This document shows, one piece after another, positions 10,361 through 23,345 of a stretch of 64,000 nucleotides of DNA; the stretch's first letter is position 1; the number at the start of each line of letters is the position of its first letter. The DNA comes from Hymenolepis diminuta. Taxonomy: Eukaryota > Platyhelminthes > Cestoda > Cyclophyllidea > Hymenolepididae. The stretch covers positions 453,238-517,237 of the forward strand of contig CAADRB010000023.1 of NCBI GenBank assembly GCA_900708905.1, in the 5' to 3' direction. A program made the position numbers and the translations under genes. The notes under the pieces were generated by a model. It was not told where the DNA came from and searched no databases. It saw only the letters and a program-made list of their open reading frames with translations.

Positions 10361-13070
10361 TTAGTTAATTATTTAGGCTGCTTATTTCAAATATTTTTAT
10401 TGCCAAGATGTGATTAGAGGTACTTCAAAGGATTTAATGAGTCTCTTCCAATCGATATTTTTGAGATGTGAAAAGCGTTTCGATGTTCTGCGAAATTTTT
10501 TTTTATTGTATTTTGAATTTTTTCAAGTTCTTTAGGACGGGGACAAAGGTGCGCACATATCGATACTTTTCAAGCAGATATGCATTTAGAGGTAGAACCT
10601 AAAAGGCTCCAGAATAGGCTTGTTATTTGTTGCAGTAACAGGTCACCTTATTGTCCTACAACGTATTCCTTCATCTACTCAATTCCCCATCTGTTGTTTT
10701 TCGCTAAAAGCCTGGTTTCCGACGCTAATGATATGGGTGCTTCCTAGGTCTTGCATTTGATTCAGATCTGAGGAGAGAGGGCAGCAAAAGTAATCACATT
10801 AGGAACATTAGGTTTTATTGGGGTAAAGGTCTTTTCATATTAATGGTAGTCAAAGTTTAGTAGCAGCGCAGGCCGCACTGGGATGAAACTCAGTAACGGC
10901 TCGGGATTGATAATCCTGAATCAAGTTTGTGCTTGTCGGCTTTCTAAAAGTTTTTAATTGGTCTTAATTTGCAGTAATTTATATAATTTGCTTAATCTAT
11001 TCTACAAAATAAGTAATTAAATTTGTGGTAGTGTAACTCAATTAAGGCATCATTGTGAATAAACTCACAAGCATCATTACTTAACTGTCCTTCGCGTTTC
11101 CTATAAATTATAACAGTAGCGCACAATTGCGGTGTTTCGTCATTGTAAGTAGCAGTTGACTGTTACATTCTACATTTCTCTACACCACAATAAAATGTAG
11201 AATAAAGTTCCATATCCAGATCGAAAAGAAGAAAGGGAAGTTGTGCACTTCACTCATATTCTTCGGTGATTATTAAATACCACCTCCGAGATAGAGCATA
11301 TGCGTAGGTTGAACTGTCACTTTTAAATGAATACTGATTGGGCAAGAAACTAATGGTGTAAACAGCGAGTTTCCTGTCCGGCAATTAAATAACACTTCGA
11401 CTACTAAGTAGAATGAGGGAGATAATCGGGGTGTAAAGATTCCATCAAAATTTATTAACTGGACAGTGCGCTGCTTTTTACATCCGGAGATAAGTCCCAA
11501 CAACCAACTTTTAAATGTCTGATCATCTCTGATGAGATGGCATTGCATTAGTTCATGTCACTGATCATTATTTGTGGCGGTCTCCTTAGGTTGATAAGAC
11601 TTTTGTATCCCGTCTTAAATGCAGGACAGATACTGTCCCAGTTGTTTATGAAACGTGTGAAATGCTCCCAACACAAGTCCCTTTCTGTACCAACCCGATA
11701 AGACATTCGGTAACGTTTCAGTCTTCTAACTTTCGCCAGGTTGGGGCTGGCAATTTAGCAACGTCGTGTTCAGTTGCATAGCCATTCCGGACTTTATGTT
11801 TAGTAGCTTAATAGTGCAGTCATCGCGATTAGCAGTTTAAAGCGCTTGAACCGTGACATGGTTCAACCAGTTAGTAATGGAATGGTCCCCAGCATGTTCT
11901 GCTAGCGGGGGATTACAGGTGGAAATGAAGATATATGCTATCAATCCCGAGAAAAAGGTTATACCCCTTGGTCTTGTATTTAGTCATCCTAGAGGTAAAT
12001 ACGTAATGATGATTTTGTTTGACGACATTAATCCGTATGATTGGTCATTTTCATCACAAAATATACACCAATAAGCAAAACACATGCCTTTAGCAAGAAA
12101 TTATCACTTCATTCGGCTTTTCTTTGTAAGAACATATGACTCCGGTATCGTTAGGTAAATCTTGCAAAACTACAGACCTTTAGTCTCAAATCAGAACACC
12201 GAGGTCTGAATGGAGACCTGATAAAGAGCCCACAAAACAAGGCTAAAAGTTGCAGTACCTATCTTTTGTCTCAGAACGAGTAATTCTCACAGGTTGTATC
12301 TAAGTCGCCCATCATTCGAACCAATATGAGGGCGCATGGCGCTCCTGACAGCTTGATATTTATTCGGGACAAAAACCGTTATTAATTTGACTGCTGAACA
12401 TCCATAACATGAAAACGACTTGTATCCATCTATTTATAATCTTCGTTTAGTTAAAATAGTGTCGGTCTTATTACTCTTCGGATCTGAGTAAACTGTAGTG
12501 GATAGATAGATCGTAGTGGCAGAAACTAGACTTCCTGGCCCTGCAACGATGTGAAGAGTCTTAATTCACAAAAAGACCACAAACGTATTGTACATCAGTA
12601 ATGGGGATGAAAGGAAGAGAGGGCAAGAAAGGAGGTTTGAGTATGGAAATCAGAGCACAGATATGAAATTGGGTTGTGACACAGGCTGATTTCAATTGAG
12701 TCAAATCGGGTGTTGTGCACACTTTGTTGGTGTAATCTTACAAATGCATCATCGCATGACAGTGAAGGCTTACGAGCTAACATGTGTTCCAGCGCATGCA
12801 ACAATGTATAGCATATGGCGTGGTCTACGTTAAGATATTTTATAGAAAATGCTATAGACAGGAAGAAAAGATATTAATGTCTATAAGATTAAGAATGGTG
12901 GGAAGGTAGGCCAAAAAATCAAAGGATATAAAGGAAGGTAATCATCTTCCCACTAGGCTACGCCAGTCCACAGCAACATAGGATTGTTGTTGAGTATATC
13001 TCGGGCCCTAGTTTCTCATCGGTCCGCGGAACGCCCATATTAGTCTTGCCCCTATTGCGCTTGTGGGAAA
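10361..13070. other. 2.7 kb intergenic stretch, no gene recognised
   Basis: Several short open frames occur (11273-11548 minus, 11853-12074 plus, 12595-12804 minus). None contains a known motif, a signal peptide or a convincing exon structure. Composition is slightly richer in GC than the flanks around 11.6-12.9 kb, which may reflect old repeat material, possibly continuous with RepA to the right. Confidence 0.4.
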
Positions 13071-13074
13071 CTAA

Positions 13075-13550
13075 GTCACTAGAGTCACTAAAAGCAAAGC
13101 TACAAAGAGTAAGAAAAATAGGACTTCACTGAGACTTAATAGAACAACAAAGCAAAATGTACGGAGAGCTGAAATTAGAATAGAGATGGCCGAGGGGCGT
13201 GACTGTAGGAGTTGACCAGCATGAGTCGGATAGGAGCAGAGTAGATGTGTTGTCGAAACAAAGGGATGTTAAAATCCGGCCGAGGGGAAGATTACACCGG
13301 GATATTTACAGATAGAGTCGATAGACAATCGTAATAGTTAAAAGACGATATGAAAAACCAGCTGTGAAGGCGCGGACAAATGCATGGAATTTAACAGGCT
13401 TAAAGAGGGGAAGGAGGTGTTGCTGGACATTCATTCGAGCCTCTACAGGGTGATAAGATATAGCTGATTGATAGTGGTTCTAACAATCGCCAAGCTGTCT
13501 TAAAACATTAACTCAGGAAACGGTTAATCATAAACAAATAATGAAATTTT
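13075..13550 (+). repeat. Interspersed repeat RepA, copy 3 (longest)
   Basis: Runs from TCACTAGAGTCACTAAAAGC to AAACGGTTAATCATAAACAAAT and aligns over its length with 4335-4770, and over its first half with 5365-5715. Purine-rich on the plus strand, no coding frame, no terminal repeats detected. Confidence 0.6.
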
Positions 13551-14224
13551 TAATCGAAAAATAATCTTAAATAAAGTGCTTCAAAGAAATACACATTACT
13601 AGCATGTCCTTTTTCAAATTCTCCAGTAGAGACGTCCTTAATGACGTATAATGCAATCGGTCGGTAAATTAACCTAGCAATTCCCATTTGATGTCTACTT
13701 AAACGGAGTTACGGTAATTATAACTTAGAGAGAGATAAAATAATCCCCCTATTATATCGTTGACTCTGATAAAAACGAAGCAGTCACTTAGTGATCCAAA
13801 TTGTGCGTAGAGTTAGTTGTCAAATAATGGTAACTCACCTGTGGCAAGCGCTTTTGAATAATGTGATTAAGCTTTGCGCATTGATTAAATCGACAGTATA
13901 GCAGTTTTAAAACTAACTGGCTACTATATTCACTTGCCGTATTTTTTTACAACTAAGGCACTTGTGCTCCACCAAGCGTGTTGCTAATGCGAAAATTGGA
14001 AGCAGGAAAGGACAGCAACTTGGCATCCAGTAGGGAAGTACTTGAGAGTACGCGAACCAACATGGGCGCAGAACAGTGGCCAATGAGAAGCTTGAGCATG
14101 AGATATACTCGACCACGGTACTGTCCTGCCTTAGGGAAAAGTGGTCATTGTAGCGGATATTCGCTCCTCTTCTCTATTGAATTAGTAGAGCCACCAAATG
14201 TAGGAACTAAAGAACCAGAACCAG

Positions 14225-14630
14225 GTCACATAAACTAAGACTATGCCTAATAGCTAACTCCAGTTCCAAAAAGTAGAATACAAAGAGGTGTGTTGGCCAA
14301 AGTGCACTGAATAAATCATGATGAGGATTCGAAAGAGTAAGGGAAATGGAAAGGAGGCGTACGAGTAGGTAAATGGCTGGGGTGTGTCTGAGTCTGTATA
14401 TTTGGTTGAAATGTGGTCAGTCACTTAGCAGGGACGCGCGCGAGCGTATGAGTTCAGATGTACTTTTAAACAAAACGAAGCGGTTACATAAAAAGGAGAA
14501 TTGATAAACTCGTCCTGATTTGAAGGTAGGACTTTGAGTCATAGGGGGATAAAGGCGGAAAAATATATTTTCATAAAGAATATGCAGGCTTAAGCGTAAA
14601 TGTACAGAGTCATCCTTCAAACTCCTTAAC
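14225..14630 (+). repeat. Interspersed repeat RepB, copy 1
   Basis: Blocks in order: TAAGACTAT, AGCTAACTCCAGTTCCAAAA, GGCCAAAGTGCACTGAATAA, GATGAGGATT, a GT-rich patch, GTCACTTAGCAGGGACGCGC, TTTGAGTCATAGGGG and GAGTCATCCTTCAA. The same blocks in the same order are at 18565-19025, and the first half is at 19415-19670. Open frames on both strands here are shadows of the repeat. Confidence 0.65.
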
Positions 14631-17600
14631 AGTGCTTGGTCCACCTGCTATTGTCTTTTATACCCTCTCATTCTATTTTGACTTATCCATAAGATATTTT
14701 TCAATGGAAACTTCCTACACCACTGTATGTTGATGTTTTTGGCGGGATGTTATATAATCACTTAATTATCTTCATAATAATTTACCTTGTTAAATGAAAT
14801 CAAAAAGAACTTAGAGACATTCCGATGAGATTATCCTGGTTAGGTAATACTTAGAAAAGTTTTATCTGCATCGTCTTCCTGGACAACAATTAGTGTGTCA
14901 TTTTTTTTGTTGTAAAAGAGACTCCTGTAATATAATTTCGTACACAGATTTAATTAATTAATTCAATAATATTGACATGAATTGCAAAATTTTATATGTA
15001 TCGATCAGATGTGGGATTTGTAGCGGATGCTACACCAATAATTCTTTTGCTAAACCTAAGTAATCCCCCTAGCAGTCCAAATAGCCTCTAGTAGAGTCCT
15101 CTATTATCAATTCACTCCCAAATTAGCTAAGCTATGCCCAAAATGGTAAGAACCGGTAAGATGCTGAGTGAGGAGGGTTTTATTGACCACTTCGTTGTTT
15201 CTTTTTATCCATGCTTAGTCATTAAATACAAAACCACGCTGGGCTGCAGGGATCTTGATTGCTGATTGGTTGAGGAGGTCTCTGCACACACGCCGCGCTT
15301 GATCTCAACGCGACCGGTTACATGGCCGCACTTCCCGTAGTGAGCTCTAGCGCACGTGATTCAATCAGCCTTGTTAGCGTTGTGAACCCCACAGATTCTA
15401 GCACCTCATAATATAAGTCCCTTAGGTTGGACTTTTGTTAGTGAATAATTAATCATAAATTTATTGAATCAATCTGAATCCTTCAAAACAGAGTTTATTG
15501 TAATTACCATTTAGATTAAACCTATTATTGTGTAGTAAAATTGTATTGGTGCCACGACTATTCTAATATTGAAAGCCTTGTTTCCGTTGCTATGATCTAG
15601 ATACCTCTTTGGATATTGCTAGACTAAAGTTGACTCAAACCCAGAGGAGCCAATTGCGTAGCCACTCTATGACACTATAAAAGTCTTTTTAGTAAATTTA
15701 ATCTTAACTCATTTGCGGCCCGAGGGTAGCTTTTTGTCTAGACTAACTGCCAAGTTGTCAGGATCGGCATGCACCCTTATATTGGTAAGAATGAGACTTA
15801 GCGACTTACTCAGAGAGAAAACATAGACTCCGCGTCTATGGCATGTTTGTCAGAATCCTGACGTTATTAAAGTGGTGAATAACTTTAAGATAAGACAACT
15901 AAACAGATCCTACCAGGAGTTCTTTGGATAATGTGCCTCCTTCTACAGTGATATTAACAGTTGAGTTAATGATACAGCACCCTTATAATTCGTTATCTTT
16001 AATATCTACCTTTAAATAGCATTAATAATGACGGAGCGGCTGATGGCAATAGGATATGTAATTGCTTTAAGCCTACTAATAATGAAATTTCGATTAACCA
16101 ATCAAACATCACCTTCGGTAGGATTTTTTATTTTTACTGAAATACTTGTAAGTAGAGCGAATTAATTAGACTTTCTTAATTTTCGGAAGAGTTGTCAAAC
16201 GATGAAAACAGAGAAATGACCAATATTTTTCTGTGAATGATAAGGGATAAATGACCACTAGAGCCCTAAAGGAAATTTTGAATTTCAGTATTGAAATTTT
16301 CTAAATACGTATCGCTTCTATTTAATGTGGTATTAACAACTATTCACATTCAATCCAACTTGCATCATATTTGTGAACATTTGCTGATCATTGTGGTCAA
16401 ATATTGTTAATAAATGAATGAGTTTTATAAATGCAGAGTCTCTGTCAGATTGGTGATAATGTGCAGTAGGTACTGATCTGTAGTAATCTACTACGACTTG
16501 AGCCCTTAATTTAATGTCTGTCATCGACCGATTTGGTATTTTACTAGTTTTGCTGTCTATTGTTGCATCAACTTTTAGCTGCTAGCATTATTCGTGGTGT
16601 CCTAGAAAGTAAATAGAGTGTTCACTAGATAAATTCATCGGGGTTAATTAGGACAGTTATCTTCTTGAATTTTGATGGTTTAACCGCCAACAAAAGGAAT
16701 CTATGATGCATGTTATTCATTCACTAAATGACTCGAGTTTAACGATTAGTTAAGCACTTACGCTTCAGAATGCTTATTAATAGTGATTTGTTGGCCTGTT
16801 AAAATGAAATCTACCACATATGGCCACATTCACTGACTTTCTTATTCCAAATGAAAAAATACTATGTACATATGAAAGGAACTTAAATTCAGATCTAATA
16901 GGATCGATACTCTAAATTTTCAAAGGGGAGTGGCTAAATGGTCAAAGTTATTTAATTTTATGTCTCTAATAGACAAAATTTTTCTTCCTCTGATCTCGAT
17001 TACAATAAACAAGGTAAACGAAGATGGTTTTCATTTCTGTTAAGGTATAACTTTCATTTTTATCACGAAAAACTTTAAGCAAAATGAACTGAAAAATAGG
17101 AGTAGATTCAACTAAAGTCAGTGTACAAAAATGGCGATATATCACTTGAATTCTGAATTCAATTATCTATTCACCTTATTGCTCCATGTTCTGATGTTTC
17201 AGAGTCCAAATTCTAAGATTTCACCACAATTAAGATTCAGTGTCCTTTAGATCCACATTTTTTGTTTCTGATCCCAAGGTTTTAAAGCAAATTCATTTCC
17301 TCGATATAGACCAAATTTTGAAAATTCATCCTTTAATAATGATCAAGATCAGTGGCTTGGTGTAAGTTCGTCAATATTATTAATATAATCGGGCTAACAG
17401 TCGAGATATATGCATAGAAATTCTGTGGGTAGACCAAAAAATCTGAAAGTCGCCTTGCACAAAAGAGATTACTATCCAGAAGCTCAACTTTGGGTTATTA
17501 AGTGTTGGATTGGAAGAATTGTATATCTCAGAATTTAGATTTTGTAACCACCTTTGTTTGCCCTGTTAATGTACTTCTTCATGGTGATTCTATTACGAGA

Positions 17601-18560
17601 AATAAATATTATTATGATTCACATTTACTTTATAAACCATTGGAAGTAAAAGTGAAATGAAGTGACAAAACTGACTCTTCTTGAATAAATAATACCGGTC
17701 AGTATGTACTGAACATCGTAGACAAGCATTTGCTGCAATCCACGGGGCGAATTGCGAAATTTGAATTTTAGAACGTGAAGTGCCCATTCAGTAAATATAG
17801 CACAACTCGAGTCCAAAAATCAAACGAAGTGAGACTCTTTTTTACCTTGGCATTGCTCTTTGTATCTTTTGATCTCCTGTCCTTTATCATTTTTTGGACT
17901 GGGCGTTATCCGATGTCAGCTGCTTATCGCAATTAAAAATTGTAAAATTTTTTACTGTTGCAAGGAAAAAAATAATATTACAGATTATTAACTTCATACA
18001 TCACCGTGTTTAGCCCTTAATATCTGATATTAACGTAATAATACTTTCGATTCTATCCCTCCACATCCATTGGGCTAACAAAGTCCAAAAACACCCAATT
18101 TGACTCATTTTGTAATTTGTTCAGTGTATAACCCCCCAATATCCATACAAGCCGAATTTACGATCTTGCTATAAACGCTTATTTTGCCTCTCGATTCGTA
18201 ATACTTAGTCTTACATCCCTCCTTCTCCTTCATTTCTGCCGACTGATCCAATACATCGGATTTCTGATTTCGGAAATCGATTGCCTTTTTGCAGACATTT
18301 GGAGCATTTCTAGGTTAGTTTCAGGATAAAAGAATCTCCTTGCTTTACTTGACTTATGTTCAAGATATTTAAGGATGATATCTCATATTGGAGATATGTT
18401 TAGAAGGGTGTTCCACTGTTTTTCACAAGTAAAGGTGGAGAATTGCATGCTATCAGAATCACAATATATACATATATACTTATTTGTTTGTAGTGAAGGA
18501 AAACACGAGTTCTGACCTGTAAAAGCAAAGTGTAGCAAACTAATGAACCAGATCTTGATT
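14631..18560. other. 3.9 kb intergenic stretch, no gene recognised
   Basis: Mostly AT-rich with short, motif-free open frames (for example 16333-16524 and 17593-17816, minus strand). It includes the GC-rich island listed at 15235-15415 and a short fragment near 15790 (AATGAGACTTAGC) that resembles part of RepA. I see no splice-linked coding exons. Confidence 0.4.
15235..15415. other. Local GC- and CpG-rich island
   Basis: About 180 bp clearly richer in G+C and CpG than its surroundings (CGCCGCGCTT, CAACGCGACCGG, AGCGCACGTG), with an inverted CCAAT-like GATTGG at 15263. There is no gene start nearby on either strand. It could be a repeat remnant or an unrecognised promoter; I cannot decide. 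Confidence 0.35.
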
Positions 18561-18564
18561 GTAG

Positions 18565-19025
18565 AAGTTAAGACTATAATAACAGCTAACAACAACAGCA
18601 GTTTTAGAGCAGAACACCCAAAGCTGACTGGGCCAAAATGTATTGAAGAAATCACGATGAGGATTGAAGCAAGCAGGAGAGAGATGAGGAACAAGGGAGT
18701 TGAGAGGGATGCGCAGGAGCCAGTCAATGACAAGGTAATATATAAATGTGCGTGTGAATGCGAGTGTAAGCTTAAAGACAATTTATGAGTCACTTGGGCA
18801 AGGACGCGCTTGAGGACACGAGTGCAGGGTTCTTTTTATGAAACGGGTCGTTATAGAAAGGGGGAGTAGATAAATGCGTTTAGACATGACAGACAGGGCT
18901 TTTGAATCATAGGGGCATAAAGAAGTCACTGCGACTTAGTGAACGAAAAACTGAGGTATTGTCATAGAGAACGCGAATAAAGAGTAATTTTGGAAAATGC
19001 ATTGAGTCATCCCCCAACATAGATT
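18565..19025 (+). repeat. Interspersed repeat RepB, copy 2 (longest)
   Basis: Aligns by eye with 14225-14630. Shared blocks include AAGACTATAATAACAGCTAAC, GGGCCAAAATGTATTGAAGAA, CACGATGAGGATTGAA, GAGTCACTTGGGCAAGGACGCGC, TTTTGAATCATAGGGGCATAAA and GAGTCATCCCCCAA. The long minus-strand frame 18383-18793 overlaps it and is a by-product of the pyrimidine-rich complement. Confidence 0.65.
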
Positions 19026-19414
19026 AAGGTTGTAGAGATAATATAGCAAATTACTGAGAGATATAGCACTTATCTTAAAGGCCATCATGAATGCAGCTAT
19101 TTGAGATCGTTCCATTCTGCTTAAACTTAGCTTTGAGGGATGAAAACTGTCAGTTTTCGGGAATGAAAACGTGGATTTATTGGCCATTTCCTAACGACAC
19201 GTTTCACAAAGCGTTCCAAATTTTTTTATAAAGCAGAAGAAAGTGTGCACTCGGAAGTGGCCAAATTTGAAAGATAGGGTGGTGGCGCCACTGCTGTCTT
19301 AAAGAGATACAGAGCTACTTAATAGTAGCCTTCCATCTCTATTACATAGGCAAGGGAAATCTCAAACTTCGAAAAATACTATTGGGATTGGAGTGGCAAC
19401 TAACAAGTGGCGGG

Positions 19415-19670
19415 TAACAATATGAAATTACAGTTCCAAAAGTAGAACAAAAAGAGTTGTGTAGGTCAAAATGTATTCAACAAACCACGATGAGGTTTCA
19501 AGACGGTAAGAGAGGTGAGCAATGGAAGAGATGGGAGAGAAGTGTAGGAGCCGGTAACTGACAAGCGTTTGTATGGATGTATGTGTAAAAATGCTTGAAA
19601 GGGTCTCATATAAGAGGAATAGTATGAACAGATGGAATAGCAAACGTCGCTGATGGGGGGAACTGAGTCC
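19415..19670 (+). repeat. Interspersed repeat RepB, copy 3 (3'-truncated)
   Basis: Begins ATGAAATTACAGTTCCAAAA and contains GGTCAAAATGTATTCAACAA and CACGATGAGGTTTCAAGA, matching the left half of the other RepB copies. The GACGCGC and GAGTCATCC blocks of the right half are missing. Same orientation and only about 400 bp from copy 2. Confidence 0.6.
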
Positions 19671-20035
19671 TAGCAACGCTCATTCAAGGACCACATTATT
19701 AGCTTATTCCGGCGGTTAAAATAAACCACTTGAGGACACAGGATGGTTATCAACAGGGTAGTTGAGGATACGGTAAAATCAAACGCTTTAGCCACCACCG
19801 TGAGGTTAAGATAATTAGGTCTCAGTGGTTATTGATAACAGACAAAAATTTAGGAAACGCGTAGGATTTATCCTCCAATACAAAATAAAATGTATCGAAT
19901 CCAATCAAAATGAATACGCAATGACAATAAAAAGCTGAATTGATATTCAATAGTATTATATTAATTCAGTACTTTGGAAAGTTTATAATAGGTAAATTGG
20001 CACACAAGGACATCAGATAGTTAGGTTTAATTTGT
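19671..20035. other. Downstream flank of beta-tubulin A
   Basis: AT-rich 3' flank of the minus-strand tubulin gene. No AATAAA was found close to the stop codon on the minus strand, so the polyadenylation site is unassigned. Confidence 0.4.
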
Positions 20036-23000
20036 TTACACTGCCTCAGGTACATCCATTTTTTGATCATCATCGTTGTCGTCTTCGTCGTCACTTTCAC
20101 CATCAACAGTTGCCTCTTGATACTGTTGGTACTCGGCCACCAAATCATTCATGTTAGATTCAGCTTCTGTGAATTCCAGTTCATCCATGCCTTCACCCGT
20201 ATACCAATGAAGGAAAGCCTTGCGTCTGAACATGGCGGTGAATTGTTCACCCACACGTTTAAACAACTCCTGGGTGGCAGTGCTGTTGCCGATAAAGGTG
20301 CCGGACATTTTCACACCATTTGGTGGGATGTCACAAACCGCAGTCTTGACATTGTTCGGAATCCATTCAATGAAGTTGGAGGAATTCTTATTCTGTACGT
20401 TCAGCATTTGCTCATCTACCTGCAAAGCAAAAAAGCAAGTTTTTGACTTTAGTACCAGCAGCGTAGTGCTCAACATACATGTCCGCCAAGTCAGGTGCAA
20501 TCCAGTGGTGAAGGGGACTAACCATCCTGGTTATTTCTGATCAGAAAGAAAAATTGTAAAATGCAAGTTTCTCATAAGATACCTTTTTTCACTGGAAGCC
20601 TAGTGTCGTGAACATTTCTCCTGATGGGCTTGGGAGGCTTTTTATTGTCTACAAAAGTCATTTATAAGTTGCAACATTGAAAGACATCTCAACACGAGGA
20701 ACGTCAAAAAACTGCCAACGTGGGATATTAGGAGTAAGATCAAGTAGAAGTCAAGATATAAAGAATCTTATTTTTTCTGAGCTATTGGGAAGCTAAAATC
20801 ATAACCTTATCTACTGATTCCCAGTGCCAATCACTAAGACTTGAAGGTTCGAATACTAAACAATCTTTTAAAAGTAACTTAAGCCGAATGGTGGCAACTT
20901 CTCAAAAATATACTTTAAAAGTGCCAAATAATCATACCACAAAGCAGTAATATTTAAAAGCACTCACAACTAAACATACTATTAAAGTTTGTTTTTATTT
21001 AACTAACTACTGATTCTAAAAGCGGAATTGTTCAATTTTTTTTCAACTTACCTCTTTCATTGACATGCGCCCACGGAAGATGGTGGCTACGGTAAGGTAG
21101 CGACCATGACGAGGATCACAAGCAGCCATCATGTTCCTAGCATCAAACATTTGTTGAGTCAACTCAGGTACAGAGAGAGCACGATATTGCTCACCTCTGC
21201 GGCTAGTCAGAGGCGCATATCCAGGAATGAAGAAGTGGAGCCTTGGGAAGGGTACCATATTAACTGATAGTTTGCGAAGGTCAGCATTCAATTGGCCCGG
21301 GAAACGCAGACATGTTGTAACACCGGACATTGTGGCCGACACCAAGGCGTTGAGATCACTGTAGTTAGGATTAGCTAGTTTCAAAGTTCGGAAGCAGATG
21401 TCATAAAGAGCTTCGTTATCGATGCATAAGGTACCGTCAGCATATTCAACAAGTTGATGAACGGAAAGGGTGGCATTATAAGGTTCAACCACAGTATCAG
21501 ACACCTAATGGTCGAAAATATTTGCAATACATTAGGCTTACCTTAGGAGAAGGTATTACGGAATAAGTGAACATCATTCTATCGGGATATTCTTCTCGGA
21601 TCTTGGAAATGAGTAGAGTACCCATTCCAGACCCAGTCCCACCGCCTAGAGAGTGAACCATTTGGAATCCTTGAAGGCAGTCGGAAAGTTCAGCATGTTT
21701 TCGAATTACATCCAACACTTGGTCAATTAATTCAGCACCTTCAGTGTAGTGTCCCTTTGCCCAGTTGTTACCAGCACCACTTTGACCAAATGCAATGCTA
21801 TCCGGATTGTAGATTTGACCGAACGTACTACCCGTCACATTGTCGATGGTGCCCGGCTCTAAGTCAAATATAACTGCTCGTGGCACGTATCTTGTGGATC
21901 TGCAATCAATTTCATTAAAATAAACATTAGCACGAGCAATTTGAAGAGGGTTATCTCCTTTGTAGCTCCCATCGGGTTCGATTCCATGTTCACCGCAGAT
22001 TGTCTCCCAGAACTGATAATTATACATTAATTAAGATTCGTCAGAATCGAGTTAGTATAAGAAATTTTTTAATAAAGTTCGTTTATTTGGCTTAAAGTTA
22101 AGAATACCTATTTTATTGAATAGTTCGTAAAATAGCATAAAACAACAGTTTTAGGTCAGATAGCTTAGAATAAGACAAAAACTCCTGTAATGCCCTATTC
22201 AGATTTCAGAACTATTAACTTTTTCATAGTCTAGTAAATAGTAATTAAACTATTACGTATTTGCGATGAAAAATACGAACATCTGACAAGAAAATAAATT
22301 ACGGACCTGCAGATAGTGAGAAATAAAATCATCCTTGGGTTGACTCAAGGTAGCTGGCTGAATAAAGCCTAATTTAATTAGTTTGCGCTAGTCATCAAAC
22401 ATACTTTTCATAAATCGATCCCTCTGCAGCTATAACAATGTGTCTTTCAAAACATATATTTCTGACCATTATTAAATGATTTGAAAATGAATGAGAAATG
22501 CAGGATCATAAGACGCAAATGAAACTTAGTTCCAATATAATGTACTGCTCTATAAATCCCAAGAAAAGATGGCCTTAATGGAGATGGGACATGGGTCACC
22601 ACTCGAGATTATACAGGTATCTTCTGCTTTCTGGACTAATAGCTTTCAAACTTCGCTCGCTCCTTCTTCACCAAATATACAGATTTAAACTATATATCTC
22701 TCCGGCAAAGACGTATATTTTATAACGAGGTATTAACTGATCATTCCGATGAAAATGAATTGGTACTTACTGAACAAGACACTTTCTTCTTCAATATGAA
22801 GATTGCTTATCACTCGAAAGGTTCCATATGGAGGGACTAAAAGCCCAAAAAACTATATTTTTCTCTTTCAAATTATAAATTGAAGCATACTTTTACTGAT
22901 TCAAATACAGAAAGATAATAATTCCCAAGTCCATTCAGGAAAGCGATTTCTAATCGCTCACTGGTTATTTACCGATGAATATCGAACTTGTGACCCCTGA

Positions 23001-23345
23001 CTTAACGAAGGGGCACGTTAATCACTGTCTCCTCGGTAAAATATGAAGTAATAAAATAATGCAAATCTTTAGTAATAAATATATTTCTTAGATAATCATA
23101 TTTCATTGTATCAAGAACGCTTTTATTTCAATGTTAGTTGAAGTAATAACCGATTTTCACTTAAGATTGATGAAACTCAAACAAGATTGAATATTCTGCT
23201 TAAATGAACATGACTGGACTTGAAAACAACAAAAAATTTTATTAAAACTTATATATTTCAAAAGAACAAGGAAAAATGATTGACTAACTTTTGTGCCGAT
23301 TTGGTTACCGCACTGACCAGCCTGAATGTGTACAATTTCGCGCAT
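20036..23345 (-). CDS. Beta-tubulin, divergent isotype (copy A)
   Basis: Four exons: 23345-23289, 22012-21542, 21504-21052 and 20419-20036, giving 454 residues; the second intron is only 37 bp. It starts with the [17 protein letters not shown] motif, whose MREI is the known tubulin mRNA autoregulation signal, and carries the GTP-binding [30 protein letters not shown] and [17 protein letters not shown] blocks. Beta-tubulin pairs with alpha-tubulin in microtubules. Unlike usual isotypes it has two extra residues in the loop before RYVPRAV (NEIDCRST), Tyr at canonical position 167, Gly at 198 and Leu at 200. Its Asp-rich tail ends QKMDVPEAV. The donor of exon 1 is GTTAGT. All family-conserved blocks are intact, so it looks functional, perhaps a tissue- or stage-specific isotype. 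Confidence 0.95.
22918..23045 (-). repeat. SINE fragment in intron 1 of beta-tubulin A
   Basis: On the minus strand: the 3'-end block GCTTTCCTGAATGGACTTGGGAATTATT (bases 22918-22945), and a box-B-like segment with ATCGAACTTGTGACC and ACCGATG on the plus strand (22976-23000). The body between head and tail is largely deleted. Same orientation as the host gene. Confidence 0.6.

Noticed and set aside
13978..14238. 86-codon plus-strand frame before RepB copy 1
   Set aside because: No family similarity; probably part of the RepA/RepB repeat zone.
18383..18793. 136-codon minus-strand frame with Ser/Leu-rich hydrophobic sequence
   Set aside because: It is the complement of a RepB copy; the composition follows from the purine-rich repeat and there is no family match.
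20063..20446. 127-codon frame opposite beta-tubulin A
   Set aside because: Antisense shadow of a conserved tubulin exon.
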